From positions 1 to 64,000 of the forward strand of contig JAFXIT010000041.1 in the NCBI GenBank assembly GCA_017532825.1: 64,000 bases of DNA, in the 5' to 3' direction. This stretch comes from Clostridia bacterium. Its GTDB lineage: Bacteria; Bacillota; Clostridia; Oscillospirales; QAMX01. The notes beneath the pieces were generated by a model that ran no database searches, was not told where the DNA came from, and worked only from the letters and a program-made list of their open reading frames with translations. Made by a program: the position numbers and the translations under genes. Positions 36,761-45,331 of the stretch are shown one piece after another; within the stretch, counting starts at the first letter, position 1; the number at the start of each line of letters is the position of its first letter.

Positions 36761-37783
36761 CTACATCTTAAAGCTTTTCCAGGGGATATTCACCCTTTGA
36801 CCGTCGAGTATCTCTCCGACGTGGAGAAGCAACGGGAAGTCCTCGGGAGCTACCTTTCCTGCGGCAATGAGCCGTTTTACGGCGGCGTTGGTGCGCTTTG
36901 CGATGACGAGGGATTCGAGGGTGACCCCGTTTAGTCTTTCGAGCGCCTCGTCAAGAGGCATACCCGTTCCGAGCAGAGTGCCTATCTTTCTTGTCCGTCC
37001 GCCGAATACGGTGACGTAAAGGTCCCCCGCTCCGAGGGCGATATTGTCCTCACCGCCGCCGCAGAGCTTAAGAAGTCTGCGCATCTCGGTGACGCTCTGG
37101 TAAAAGAGGGCCGCCTGGGAGTTGTAGTGCTCAAGCTCACGCCCCTCACGCTTATAGGACATACCTATTGCAAGGCTGACGGCAAGGGCGTAGGCGTTTT
37201 TCATAGCAACGGCGCATTCGACGCCGCGAACGTCGACAGACACCCCGACGTTGTAGTAATCGGTGGCAAAGAGAGCACGTATCTGCTCAAGCTCCTCAAT
37301 ATCACGGCCGCAAAAGCTTACGCAGGTATAGTCTCTGTCGGCAAGCTCATAGCTTGTGCAGGGACCGCCGATGGCGTTAAAGGATATCCTTTTATCGGTG
37401 GAGCCTTCATATACCTCGGGATAGGACACAAGCGAGCCGTCCTCAAGGTCTACCATGCCCTTTGTTACCGAAAGCACGGGAACTCCCTGGGGGAGTCTCG
37501 GAATTATATCGTCCTTGAACCAATCCAGTCCGAAGCTTGAGACCCCTCCGACGATGAGCTCTGCTCCCTCAAGGGCGACCTCAAGCATCGAAAGGTCGTA
37601 TGCCTCCACACCCTGAGGAAGGGTACGCTTTAAGGTAGGATGATATGTGTCAAGGGCGATACGCTTGATTATCTCGCCGTCAAGGGGTGAGCCAACAAGG
37701 CGCACGGTGTGCCCGTTATCGCACAGCGGAAACGCCAGTGCCGAGCCCATCTGACCCGAGCCGATCACGGTAATAATACTCAT
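36761..37783 (-). CDS. GpsA-like NAD(P)-dependent glycerol-3-phosphate dehydrogenase
   Basis: 340 residues. Rossmann motif GSGQMGSALAFPL at the N-terminus, active-site Lys region (SVTKGM and ECAVAMKNAYAL) and GAGDLYVTVFGGRTRKIG near 255, as in GpsA. The substrate-loop GGPC replaces the usual GP-(S/T)-F-A, so it may be a paralogue with altered specificity; the canonical gene may lie elsewhere. Start follows the 57-residue ORF within 14 bp (ACGGAGGT before ATG). Confidence 0.78.
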   Translation of the reverse strand: MSIITVIGSGQMGSALAFPLCDNGHTVRLVGSPLDGEIIKRIALDTYHPTLKRTLPQGVEAYDLSMLEVALEGAELIVGGVSSFGLDWFKDDIIPRLPQGVPVLSVTKGMVDLEDGSLVSYPEVYEGSTDKRISFNAIGGPCTSYELADRDYTCVSFCGRDIEELEQIRALFATDYYNVGVSVDVRGVECAVAMKNAYALAVSLAIGMSYKREGRELEHYNSQAALFYQSVTEMRRLLKLCGGGEDNIALGAGDLYVTVFGGRTRKIGTLLGTGMPLDEALERLNGVTLESLVIAKRTNAAVKRLIAAGKVAPEDFPLLLHVGEILDGQRVNIPWKSFKM

Positions 37784-37796
37784 ATCCTACCTCCGT

Positions 37797-37970
37797 TTAA
37801 GCAAAAAAGGCAATAACTGCCCAGACCGCCGCAAATGCAAGCATTGAAAGCCAGCCTATCGCAGCGGTGAGCAGTTTTTGCCTTGTAGGTCGTTTTTTTG
37901 CAACGGCCGTCAAAACGGCGGTTGCCGCCTCAAGTACAACAAGTACGGCCAATGCAATTAAACTGTCCAA
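37797..37970 (-). CDS. Small two-span membrane protein (57 aa)
   Basis: TTG start at 37970, TAA at 37799-37797. The product has two hydrophobic segments (LIALAVLVVLEAATAVLTAV and IGWLSMLAFAAVWAVIAFF) joined by a basic loop KKRPTRQK, the shape of a membrane miniprotein. It sits between rubredoxin and the GpsA-like gene in a compact run. No family is recognised, and the ribosome-binding site is weak. Confidence 0.5.
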   Translation of the reverse strand: MDSLIALAVLVVLEAATAVLTAVAKKRPTRQKLLTAAIGWLSMLAFAAVWAVIAFFA

Positions 37971-37974
37971 AGTT

Positions 37975-38106
37975 TTAGTCTTCTACTTCCTCGAAGTCGT
38001 CCTTACCGGCTCCGCAAAGGGGGCACTCGTAATCGTCGGGAAGCTCCTCAAAGGGGGTCTCACCGTCATATTCGTATCCGCATATTCTGCAAACGTACTT
38101 TTTCAT
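37975..38106 (-). CDS. Rubredoxin-like protein (43 aa)
   Basis: Forty-three residues with two CxxC pairs, CRICGY at 6-11 and CPLCGA at 28-33, spaced as in rubredoxin, and the conserved acidic segment DDYECP. A single Fe(Cys)4 electron carrier for oxidative-stress or reductase partners in anaerobes. It is somewhat short of the usual 52-54 residues. GGAGAT lies ten bases before ATG. The 57-residue membrane protein and GpsA-like gene follow. Confidence 0.85.
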   Translation of the reverse strand: MKKYVCRICGYEYDGETPFEELPDDYECPLCGAGKDDFEEVED

Positions 38107-38184
38107 TTTTTCAAATCTCCTTTTAATAGGTTTGGAAATATTATACAACAGACAAAAAATTTTTTCAATAGCAAAGCAGGAGCT

Positions 38185-38820
38185 TTATATAAGTATTTCT
38201 TTGAGCTCCGATGCCGAGGATATTACCTTGATACCCGTTTTTTCAAGCTTTGCTCGGGACTGATGTCCGCTTGCTATAAGCAGACATTCCCCGCCTGCGG
38301 CGGCGGCCGCATCGGCATCGTGTTCGGTGTCGCCGATAAAAAGCAGGCGCTCCGGCTTTACCCTTTCGGCCCAGGAAGCGGCAAGGTCGGTCTTTGAAAG
38401 AGCCTTGATATTGTCAAGACCGAGGATCTCATCAAAATACTCCGTAATGCCAAGTCCCTCTATCTGCCCTCTGAGCATACCGACCTCGGTCGCCGATATG
38501 ACGTTTTGGGAGATGCCCATCCCTTGGATAAGCTTAAGCATCTCTGACACGCCCTCGCACAGTCCCGCTTTGGGGACCTCCGAAAGGTACTCCCTTACCC
38601 ACTCTATTGCAAGGTCGTCATAGCTTTCCTTTTCGAAATCAAAGCCCATCCTGCGGTAGTAGTCTATAACGGGAAACCCGAATACTGCGTGGTAAGCTTC
38701 TACGGATGCAAGCCTTTTAAGACCTCTGCGCTCAAGCAACCGATTTGCACAGGTAATACATACCTCCAGGTCGTCAAGCAGTGTCCCGTTAAAATCCCAG
38801 ACGATGTGAGTAAACTTCAT
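38185..38820 (-). CDS. HAD superfamily phosphatase
   Basis: 211 residues from ATG 38820, one base after the pyrI stop at 38822. HAD motif I WDFNGTLLDD (residues 8-17), motif II-like ISATEVG, motif III Lys (ALSKTDLAASW), motif IV FIGDTEHDAD. Cap type is that of phosphoglycolate-phosphatase-like enzymes. Co-transcription with the pyr operon suggests a nucleotide or sugar phosphate substrate, which is inference only. Confidence 0.85.
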   Translation of the reverse strand: MKFTHIVWDFNGTLLDDLEVCITCANRLLERRGLKRLASVEAYHAVFGFPVIDYYRRMGFDFEKESYDDLAIEWVREYLSEVPKAGLCEGVSEMLKLIQGMGISQNVISATEVGMLRGQIEGLGITEYFDEILGLDNIKALSKTDLAASWAERVKPERLLFIGDTEHDADAAAAAGGECLLIASGHQSRAKLEKTGIKVISSASELKEILI

Positions 38821-38821
38821 C

Positions 38822-39238
38822 TTACTTTCTCTCCGAGTCACAGTAACGGCAACGGTAGACGGGCTTATCCTCACCCGAAAGGTAGAATATCTGGGGTATC
38901 TGAGGCTCGGTGGTGGTTATGCAACGGGGATTTTTGCAGGAGATGACGTTTACAAGCTCCTCCGGAGGCGAAAGCTTGAGCTTTTGGATGCGGACGCCGT
39001 TTCTGATGATGTTTACGGTTATGTCGGGATCAAGGTATCCAAGCACGTCAAGATTTACGTCTATGGCCTCGTCTATCTTGATTATATCCTTGCGTCCCAT
39101 CTTACTGCTTTTTACGTTTTTTATGATGGCAACACTGCAATCAAGGCGGTCAAGGTTGAGAAGCTTGTATATCTGCATACTTTTTCCGGCGGTGATATGG
39201 TCGAGCACGATACCGTTGTTTATGCTGTCTATATTCAT
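38822..39238 (-). CDS. pyrI: Aspartate carbamoyltransferase regulatory subunit
   Basis: 138 residues: N-terminal allosteric domain (NGIVLDHITAGKSMQIYKLL) and zinc domain with four Cys (CKNPRC and CRYC). PyrI binds nucleotides and modulates PyrB. Three bases after pyrB. Confidence 0.95.
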   Translation of the reverse strand: MNIDSINNGIVLDHITAGKSMQIYKLLNLDRLDCSVAIIKNVKSSKMGRKDIIKIDEAIDVNLDVLGYLDPDITVNIIRNGVRIQKLKLSPPEELVNVISCKNPRCITTTEPQIPQIFYLSGEDKPVYRCRYCDSERK

Positions 39239-39241
39239 CTC

Positions 39242-40159
39242 TCAGATCTCCTTTCCAAGAAGCATCAAAATAAGTGCCATTCTGATGTACTTGCCGTATT
39301 TTGCCTGTCTGAAATAGGCGGCACGGGGGTCGGCGTCGACGGCGGTGTCGATCTCGTTGACCCTGGGAAGAGGATGCATTACGCTGAGGTCGGGCTTTCC
39401 GAGCGCCATCTTGTCGGTATCGAGGATATAGGTGTCCTTGAGACGGAGATAGTCGGCCTCGTTAAAGAATCTCTCGCGCTGGATACGGGTCATGTAAAGT
39501 ATGTCAAGCTTTTCCATGCTGCTATCAAGCGACTCTGCTACCTCGTACTCACAGCCGCGGCGCTTAAGCACCGTCTGGGTGATGTAATCGGGCACACGGA
39601 GCTCGGGCGGCGAAATGAGTATGAACTTTACGTTCTCATATCTGGACATGGCAGAGATAAGGGAGTGTACCGTTCTTCCGAACATGAGGTCGCCGCAAAG
39701 ACCGACGGTCATATCCGAGAGTCTCCCCTTTTCACGGTGGATCGTCAGCAGGTCGGTAAGGGTCTGGGTGGGGTGATTGTGTCCGCCGTCTCCTGCGTTG
39801 ATGACGGGAACGTCCGACACCGCCGATGCGACCCTCGGTGCGCCCTCCTTGGGATGGCGCATTGCGATAACGTCGGCGTAGTAGCTGACGACACGGATGG
39901 TATCCGAAACGCTCTCGCCCTTGGCAGACGAGCTTGAGTCGGCAGAGGAAAAGCCCAAAACGTTGCCGCCGAGCTCCATCATCGCCGCTTCAAAGCTCAG
40001 GCGGGTACGGGTACTCGGCTCAAAAAAGAGGGTCGCAAGCTTTTTGCCGTGGCATACCTCGGCGTATTTCTGCGGATCGGCAATTATATCGTCGGCCACG
40101 GCTATGAGGCGGTCTATCTCCTCTATCGAAAGGTCGTTAATGTCGATAAGATGTCTCAT
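39242..40159 (-). CDS. pyrB: Aspartate carbamoyltransferase catalytic subunit
   Basis: 305 residues. Carbamoyl-phosphate loop [12 protein letters not shown] near 53-64 and the HPTQTLTDL motif near 132. It condenses aspartate and carbamoyl phosphate. The start base coincides with the end of pyrE, giving coupled translation. Confidence 0.96.
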   Translation of the reverse strand: MRHLIDINDLSIEEIDRLIAVADDIIADPQKYAEVCHGKKLATLFFEPSTRTRLSFEAAMMELGGNVLGFSSADSSSSAKGESVSDTIRVVSYYADVIAMRHPKEGAPRVASAVSDVPVINAGDGGHNHPTQTLTDLLTIHREKGRLSDMTVGLCGDLMFGRTVHSLISAMSRYENVKFILISPPELRVPDYITQTVLKRRGCEYEVAESLDSSMEKLDILYMTRIQRERFFNEADYLRLKDTYILDTDKMALGKPDLSVMHPLPRVNEIDTAVDADPRAAYFRQAKYGKYIRMALILMLLGKEI

Positions 40160-40794
40160 CAGGCATTCCTCCAGCCCTCATCGGAGGGGTTGTCACGGAA
40201 GCGCTTGAGTCTCTCGACGTCGGCAGGGGCAATGTATCCTTCCTCTGCGGCGGCGGCAATGAGAACGTCAAAGTTGGAAAGGCTGACGTTTTTGACATTA
40301 GCCTCGGCAAGTCTCTCGACCGATTTTTTCATGTTGTAGGTAAATATCGATGCAATGCCCAGCACCTCGGCACCTGCCTCACGCAGAGCCTCGACTACCT
40401 CGATGGAGCTTCCGCCGGTAGAGATAAGGTCCTCGATGACGACTACCTTCTGTCCCTTTTCAAGCTTGCCCTCGATACGGTTATTTCTGCCGTGATCCTT
40501 GGCGCCCGAACGGACGTATCCCATCGGCAGACCCATTATGTATGCTGTGATAGCCGCATGGGCAATGCCTGCGGTGGAGGTACCCATAAGCACCTCTGCA
40601 TCGGGATATTCCCTTGCAACGAGCTCGGCAAAGCCGTGCTCAACGTCGTGTCTGACCTCGGGATCGGAAAGGGTGAGGCGGTTGTCGCAGTAGATGGGAC
40701 TTTTGATTCCGCTTGCCCAGGTAAAGGGCTCGTCGGGACGGAGAAATACCGCCTTTATCTTGAGAAGGTCAAGAGCTATGGTTCTTTCGTTCAT
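40159..40794 (-). CDS. pyrE: Orotate phosphoribosyltransferase
   Basis: 211 residues. PRPP-binding motif [14 protein letters not shown] near residue 118-131 and the OPRTase lysine loop ([16 protein letters not shown]). Makes orotidine 5'-phosphate. Three bases after pyrF. Confidence 0.96.
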   Translation of the reverse strand: MNERTIALDLLKIKAVFLRPDEPFTWASGIKSPIYCDNRLTLSDPEVRHDVEHGFAELVAREYPDAEVLMGTSTAGIAHAAITAYIMGLPMGYVRSGAKDHGRNNRIEGKLEKGQKVVVIEDLISTGGSSIEVVEALREAGAEVLGIASIFTYNMKKSVERLAEANVKNVSLSNFDVLIAAAAEEGYIAPADVERLKRFRDNPSDEGWRNA

Positions 40795-40797
40795 TGC

Positions 40798-41502
40798 TTA
40801 TATCCCCTTTACAAATTCATTTACACAGCGTTCGTATGCCGCAACCGGGTCGGCGGCGGCAGTAATGGGACGGCCTACGACGATATAGTCGGAGCCTATC
40901 TCTCTTGCCTTTGCGGGAGTGGTCACTCGGGACTGGTCTCCTATGTCGCCGTCGGCAAAGCGTATGCCGGGAGTGACGGTCAGGAATCCCTCACCGCAGA
41001 CACCGTGTACCTTGCCTGCCTCCAGAGGCGAGCAGACGACACCGTCAAGGCCGCTTTCGGCGGCATTTTTGGCGTAGCTCATAACGACCTCGTCGATGGG
41101 ACGGTCGATAAGGAGCTCGTTGCGCATACGCTCCTCGCTGGTGCTTGTAAGCTGGGTAACGGCTATGAGCAGAGGACGGCTTCCGTCGGGACGGGTCAGC
41201 CCCTCGAGAGCCCCCTTCATCATCTCGGAGGCACCCGAGGCGTGGAGGTTTGTCATATCGACGTCGAGGCGGGAAAGCACCGCCATGGCCGACTTTACGG
41301 TGTTTGGTATATCGCAGAGCTTAAGATCGAGGAATATCTTATGTCCTCTCTTTTTTATCTCACGGACGATATCGGGTCCCTCGGCGTAGAAAAGCTCCAT
41401 GCCGATCTTTACGAAGGGCTTTACGTTCTCAAACCTGTCAAGAAATCCCAGCGCCTCGGCACGGTTTTTGAAATCAAGTGCGATGATTACGTCTTTTCCC
41501 AT
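40798..41502 (-). CDS. pyrF: Orotidine 5'-phosphate decarboxylase
   Basis: 234 residues from ATG 41502 (GGGAGGA upstream, one base before the pyrD stop). Catalytic array [11 protein letters not shown] (D-x-K-x-x-D-I) near 60-70. It converts OMP to UMP. Confidence 0.95.
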   Translation of the reverse strand: MGKDVIIALDFKNRAEALGFLDRFENVKPFVKIGMELFYAEGPDIVREIKKRGHKIFLDLKLCDIPNTVKSAMAVLSRLDVDMTNLHASGASEMMKGALEGLTRPDGSRPLLIAVTQLTSTSEERMRNELLIDRPIDEVVMSYAKNAAESGLDGVVCSPLEAGKVHGVCGEGFLTVTPGIRFADGDIGDQSRVTTPAKAREIGSDYIVVGRPITAAADPVAAYERCVNEFVKGI

Positions 41503-41503
41503 T

Positions 41504-42424
41504 TTATTTATCCTCCCTATGTGCCGCACCGATAATATCGGACAGGCGGTCTATCTTATACTTCTTCATTACCGAAGGCAGGGCTTCGATGATATCCTTG
41601 CATGCCGCAGGATTTACAAGGTTTGCCGCACCCACCTCAACGGCGGTAGCACCCGCCATCATCATCTCGATGACGTCTGATGCGGTAGTGACGCCTCCGC
41701 AGCCGATTATCGGTATAGAGCAGGTCTTATATACGCTCCATATCATTGCAAGTGCTACGGGAAATACCGCGGGGCCCGACAGTCCGCCCGTCACGTTTCC
41801 AAGCAGAGGACGGCGGCGGTTCATATCTATGCGGACACCCTTGAGGGTATTGATAAGGCAGATACCGTCAGCTCCTGCATTCTCACAGGCCTTGGCTATG
41901 GCGGCAATGTCGGTTACGTTGGGCGAAAGCTTCATGACTACGGGCTTTTTGACGGCTTTTTTGACCGCCTCGGTCACCGTTGCGGCGGCAGAGGGGTCGG
42001 TGCCGAAGGCGATACCGCCCGAGTGGACGTTGGGACAGCTGACGTTTATCTCGAGTATACCTATCTCATCGCAGGCATCAAACTTCTCTGCCACGGCGAC
42101 GTATTCTTCGACCGAAAAACCGCTGATGTTTGCAACGGCCGGTTTTTTGAATACCTCACGCATTCTGGGGAATTCCTTCTCGATGACGTAGTCTACACCG
42201 TGGTTTTGCAGTCCGACGGAGTTGAGCATTCCCGAGGCCGTCTCGGCTACCCTTATCCCCTCGTTTCCGTATCGATCGTTGAGGGTAGTGCCCTTTATGG
42301 AAAGGCTTCCGAGGATATTGATGTCGTAAAAGTCGGAATACTCATATCCGTACCCAAAGGTACCCGAAGCGGGTATCAGGGGATTGTCGAGCGTAAGTCC
42401 GCACAGGCTTACCTTTGTGTCCAT
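41504..42424 (-). CDS. pyrD: Dihydroorotate dehydrogenase, NAD-dependent (class 1B)
   Basis: 306 residues. The active-site base is Cys in [12 protein letters not shown] near 131, as in class 1 enzymes, and pyrK lies next to it, which makes it class 1B (FMN, with electrons passed to NAD+ through PyrK). FMN loop [10 protein letters not shown] near 245. It overlaps pyrK by 16 bp. Confidence 0.95.
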   Translation of the reverse strand: MDTKVSLCGLTLDNPLIPASGTFGYGYEYSDFYDINILGSLSIKGTTLNDRYGNEGIRVAETASGMLNSVGLQNHGVDYVIEKEFPRMREVFKKPAVANISGFSVEEYVAVAEKFDACDEIGILEINVSCPNVHSGGIAFGTDPSAAATVTEAVKKAVKKPVVMKLSPNVTDIAAIAKACENAGADGICLINTLKGVRIDMNRRRPLLGNVTGGLSGPAVFPVALAMIWSVYKTCSIPIIGCGGVTTASDVIEMMMAGATAVEVGAANLVNPAACKDIIEALPSVMKKYKIDRLSDIIGAAHREDK

Positions 42425-43149
42425 ATTATATCCTCCCTTTCAAAGACGGGGCCGTCCGAGCAGATGCGCCTTGCACCCGAGGTGGTGTGGCAGGTGCAGG
42501 TAAGGCAGGCGCCCATACCGCAGGCCATACGGCTCTCAAAACTGAGCTCGGCAGGAAGCTCGCTTGCCGAAAGTATCGCCTTGAGCATCGGCTCGGGTCC
42601 ACAGGCGTAGATGTAATCCCCGCCTGCTTCTCCCAGAAGTCCCGTAACAAAGCCCTTATGTCCAAACGAGCCATCCTCTGTGGCAACGTAAACGTCGCAG
42701 TATTTCCCAAGCTCGTCTGTCAGTATCACGTCGGATGCGTTTCTGAAGCCGAGAAGGGCTTTGGGACGGAGTCCTTTTTTGTAAAGCGCTTTTGCAAGCA
42801 GTACAAGCGGAGGTACTCCTACCCCTCCGCCGATAAGAAGCGGCGAGGAAATATTACGTTCTGTATTAAAACCGTTTCCAAGGCCGCTGACAACCGAGAC
42901 GGTATCCCCCGGGAGGTAGTTTGAAAGGCGCTCGGTACCGCCACCGACGGTGCGGTATACCACGGTAAGCTCGTCCCCTTCCACGTCGCAGACCGATATG
43001 GGGCGGCGAAGATAGAAGCCATCAACGGCAATATTTACGAACTGACCGGGTGCGGTCACGGCCGAGGTGTCGCCGGAAAGCAGGGTCTTATATATATCCG
43101 AAGTCAGCTTTTCGACACTTTTTACGGTAAAATTATCTATTCTTTTCAT
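42409..43149 (-). CDS. pyrK: Dihydroorotate dehydrogenase electron-transfer subunit
   Basis: 246 residues. FAD/NAD ferredoxin-reductase fold with FAD motif LRRPISVCD near 50 and NAD block LIGGGVGVPPL near 105, and a C-terminal 2Fe-2S cluster (CGMGACLTCTCHTT and a later C). Overlaps pyrC by 17 bp. Confidence 0.94.
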   Translation of the reverse strand: MKRIDNFTVKSVEKLTSDIYKTLLSGDTSAVTAPGQFVNIAVDGFYLRRPISVCDVEGDELTVVYRTVGGGTERLSNYLPGDTVSVVSGLGNGFNTERNISSPLLIGGGVGVPPLVLLAKALYKKGLRPKALLGFRNASDVILTDELGKYCDVYVATEDGSFGHKGFVTGLLGEAGGDYIYACGPEPMLKAILSASELPAELSFESRMACGMGACLTCTCHTTSGARRICSDGPVFEREDIIWTQR

Positions 43150-44320
43150 AAACTACCTCTTTTCCGTACACTGTGAGGATGGTCTCGCCCTTTAGCTCCA
43201 GCCCTGCAAAGGGTGTGCTTCTTCCCTTTGAAAGGAAGCATTCGGGGTCGACCGTAAAGGTATTGACGGTGTCAAACGCGGTGAAATTCGTCTTTTCACC
43301 GACCTTTATTTGGGCGGGCTCAAGGCCGAATATCCTTCTCGGCAGACGGCTCATACGCTCTGCGAGCATTTCCGGGGAATAACCGTTTGTATAAAGCAGG
43401 GCAAACGCCGTCTCAAGGCCGACGATACCGTTTACGCTTGCGGCATATCCGCCCGATTTTTCCTTGGCGGAATGAGGAGCGTGGTCGGTTGCGATGATAT
43501 CGAGGGTACCGTCCTCAAAGCCCCTTTTCACCGCCTCCATATCCTCGGGTGTACCAAGGGGGGGATTCATTTTGTAATCACCCGAATCCTTCCTGTCCTC
43601 GGTCGAAAGCAGGATATAGTGGGGTGCGGTCTCGGCGGTCACGGGAAGGCCTTCCGCCTTCGCTGCTCTTATCAGTTCAACGCTTTTTTTGCAGGAGATG
43701 TGGCAGGCGTGGTAGGGAGTGCGGTATTTCCTTACAAGCTCAAGGTCCCTTTCAAGGTACCGCCATTCGGCCTCGGGATGGGGATAGGCTTTATCCTCGC
43801 AATGGGATGCAACGAGCATACCGCTTTGCAATGCCGCCTCCATAAGCTCGGCGTTTACCCCGTCGCCGTCGTCGGAGATCGCACATACCCGTCCCTTTAA
43901 ATACCCGTAATCGGCAGGAAGGACTCCCTTCCTCCCCTTCGATATCGTACCTATGGGATAGATCTTTATCCTGCCCTCCCTTTCGATGGGGGCAAGGACC
44001 TCCTTGAGGGTATCCTCGCCGTCGGGGGCGGGAGAAAGGTTTGGCATGGTGCATACGGCGGTATAGCCGCCCTTTGCCGCAGCAAGAGAGCCGGTAGAGA
44101 CGGTCTCCTTATAAGAATACCCGGGCTCACGGAAATGAACGTGCACATCCGCCAGACCGGGTAACAATATACAGTTTCTCAAATCGTAAACGGCGTCATA
44201 TCCTTCGGAAGAAATATTACTCCCTATTTCGGTAATGACTCCGTCGGCATCGGCAATATCGCAATACTCGGTATATCCCTCAAAGCATACCGTCGCACCC
44301 TTGAAAAGTCGCTTTTTCAT
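43133..44320 (-). CDS. pyrC: Dihydroorotase
   Basis: 395 residues, class I type. Metal ligands in DVHVHFREPG (HxH near 59-61) and DHAPHS near 295; SHCEDKAYPH near 175. First gene of the pyr operon and preceded by a consensus promoter with about 35 bases of leader, too short for a PyrR attenuator. Confidence 0.94.
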   Translation of the reverse strand: MKKRLFKGATVCFEGYTEYCDIADADGVITEIGSNISSEGYDAVYDLRNCILLPGLADVHVHFREPGYSYKETVSTGSLAAAKGGYTAVCTMPNLSPAPDGEDTLKEVLAPIEREGRIKIYPIGTISKGRKGVLPADYGYLKGRVCAISDDGDGVNAELMEAALQSGMLVASHCEDKAYPHPEAEWRYLERDLELVRKYRTPYHACHISCKKSVELIRAAKAEGLPVTAETAPHYILLSTEDRKDSGDYKMNPPLGTPEDMEAVKRGFEDGTLDIIATDHAPHSAKEKSGGYAASVNGIVGLETAFALLYTNGYSPEMLAERMSRLPRRIFGLEPAQIKVGEKTNFTAFDTVNTFTVDPECFLSKGRSTPFAGLELKGETILTVYGKEVVYEKNR

Positions 44321-44349
44321 ACTATCACCTCAGCCTGTGTATCTAAGTC

Positions 44350-44378
44350 ATTATACCAATTTTACCGCTCTTTGTCAA
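44350..44378 (-). promoter_or_regulatory. pyr operon promoter
   Basis: Minus strand TTGACA (44378-44373), 17 bp, TATAAT (44355-44350), both perfect. Confidence 0.88.
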
Positions 44379-44396
44379 GGCGGCAGGGACGTAGAA

Positions 44397-44427
44397 AAAG
44401 ACCTGCCCAAGGGGCAGGTCTTTTGGA
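44397..44427 (-). terminator. Terminator of the rhamnose cluster (bidirectional)
   Basis: AAAAGACCTGCCC (44398-44410) with GGGCAGGTCTTTT (44414-44426), loop AAG. T runs on both strands. Confidence 0.88.
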
Positions 44428-44429
44428 TG

Positions 44430-44954
44430 TTATGCTTTGTGTACGTCCTCGGGAACACCCGTGACAAGCTCGGAGGTGTCCTTATAAAACAGCTCACGGC
44501 GCTTGTAAAAGTAGTAGACGTTAAATGCGGCAAAGCCGACCGCAAGCGGATATATCCAACGGTAGACGTCGCTGTAGCTTTCGGGGATACTTCCCGTTGC
44601 GGCAAATGTGACCAGTCCCACCGTCAATGCGCCCAAAACGAGGGTCGCACAGTGGACCATGACCGACCAATATCCGACCTTTCCGAGCATCGGCGTTGCT
44701 GACGAACAAACTACGGCAGCGGCTATCTGGACGACGTTTACCACCGTATACACCCCTGCATAGGTCACGCCCTTGCCCGAAAACATCGTAACGATGCCCT
44801 CCCACATGCTCTCGCCAAGCAGTGCGGATATGGCGGCGTAGGCCTTTGCAACTATATAGAGGTTGATATACACGACGATAAAGATCCGAAGCCAGCCGGT
44901 CTTACGGCGGTCGTAGGCCTGCAGCTTATAAAAGCGATGCTGTCTGTCCCCCAT
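44430..44954 (-). CDS. Uncharacterised membrane protein (four spans)
   Basis: 174 residues with a basic N-terminus (DRRKTGW) and about four hydrophobic segments (GWLRIFIVVYINLYIVAKAY, VYTVVNVVQIAAAVVC, MVHCATLVLGALTVGLVTF, YPLAVGFAAFNVYYFY). It follows the ASRT-like gene by four bases, so it belongs to the rhamnose operon. No family recognised; a transport or small-molecule role is possible but unproven. Confidence 0.65.
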   Translation of the reverse strand: MGDRQHRFYKLQAYDRRKTGWLRIFIVVYINLYIVAKAYAAISALLGESMWEGIVTMFSGKGVTYAGVYTVVNVVQIAAAVVCSSATPMLGKVGYWSVMVHCATLVLGALTVGLVTFAATGSIPESYSDVYRWIYPLAVGFAAFNVYYFYKRRELFYKDTSELVTGVPEDVHKA

Positions 44955-44958
44955 CTGA

Positions 44959-45318
44959 TCAATAGGCGATGGTGCTCATCATCGACATCTCGCTCTGTGC
45001 GGTGACGAGGCGGCTGTACTGGACAACGATATCGACGTCGCTTTCAATGAGGATGGCGTAGGGAACGTCCATGGGGACGCTCTTGCCCTCGGTATTCTTA
45101 AGCTTGTCCATGCGGATATGATGGGTGCGCTCGGCGCCGCACTTGGCAACGAATCCCGTCATCTTTTCGCGGTCCTCAAAGTAGAGGGTCATGGTTATGG
45201 TCGCGTCGGTATCGGTGGTGTTGAGAACACAGACCGATTCGTGGCTGGGATAAAGGCCGTTGGAATGGGAATCCCAAAATCCGTCGCCTATAAACCAAAC
45301 TTTTTTACCGTGTGTCAT
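44959..45318 (-). CDS. Anabaena sensory rhodopsin transducer-like (ASRT) protein
   Basis: 119 residues from ATG 45318 (GGAGGAT upstream; an in-frame ATG at 45339 is rejected). Family hallmarks are GDGFWDSHSNGLYPSHESV, the NTTDTDATITMTLYFEDRE strand region and PYAILIESDVDIVVQYSR. ASRT proteins form tetramers and are best known from Anabaena, but homologues occur widely in rhamnose loci of Bacillota, as here between rhaA and a membrane protein. No rhodopsin is present, so a carbohydrate-related role is more likely. Confidence 0.8.
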   Translation of the reverse strand: MTHGKKVWFIGDGFWDSHSNGLYPSHESVCVLNTTDTDATITMTLYFEDREKMTGFVAKCGAERTHHIRMDKLKNTEGKSVPMDVPYAILIESDVDIVVQYSRLVTAQSEMSMMSTIAY

Positions 45319-45331
45319 ATCGGTATCCTCC

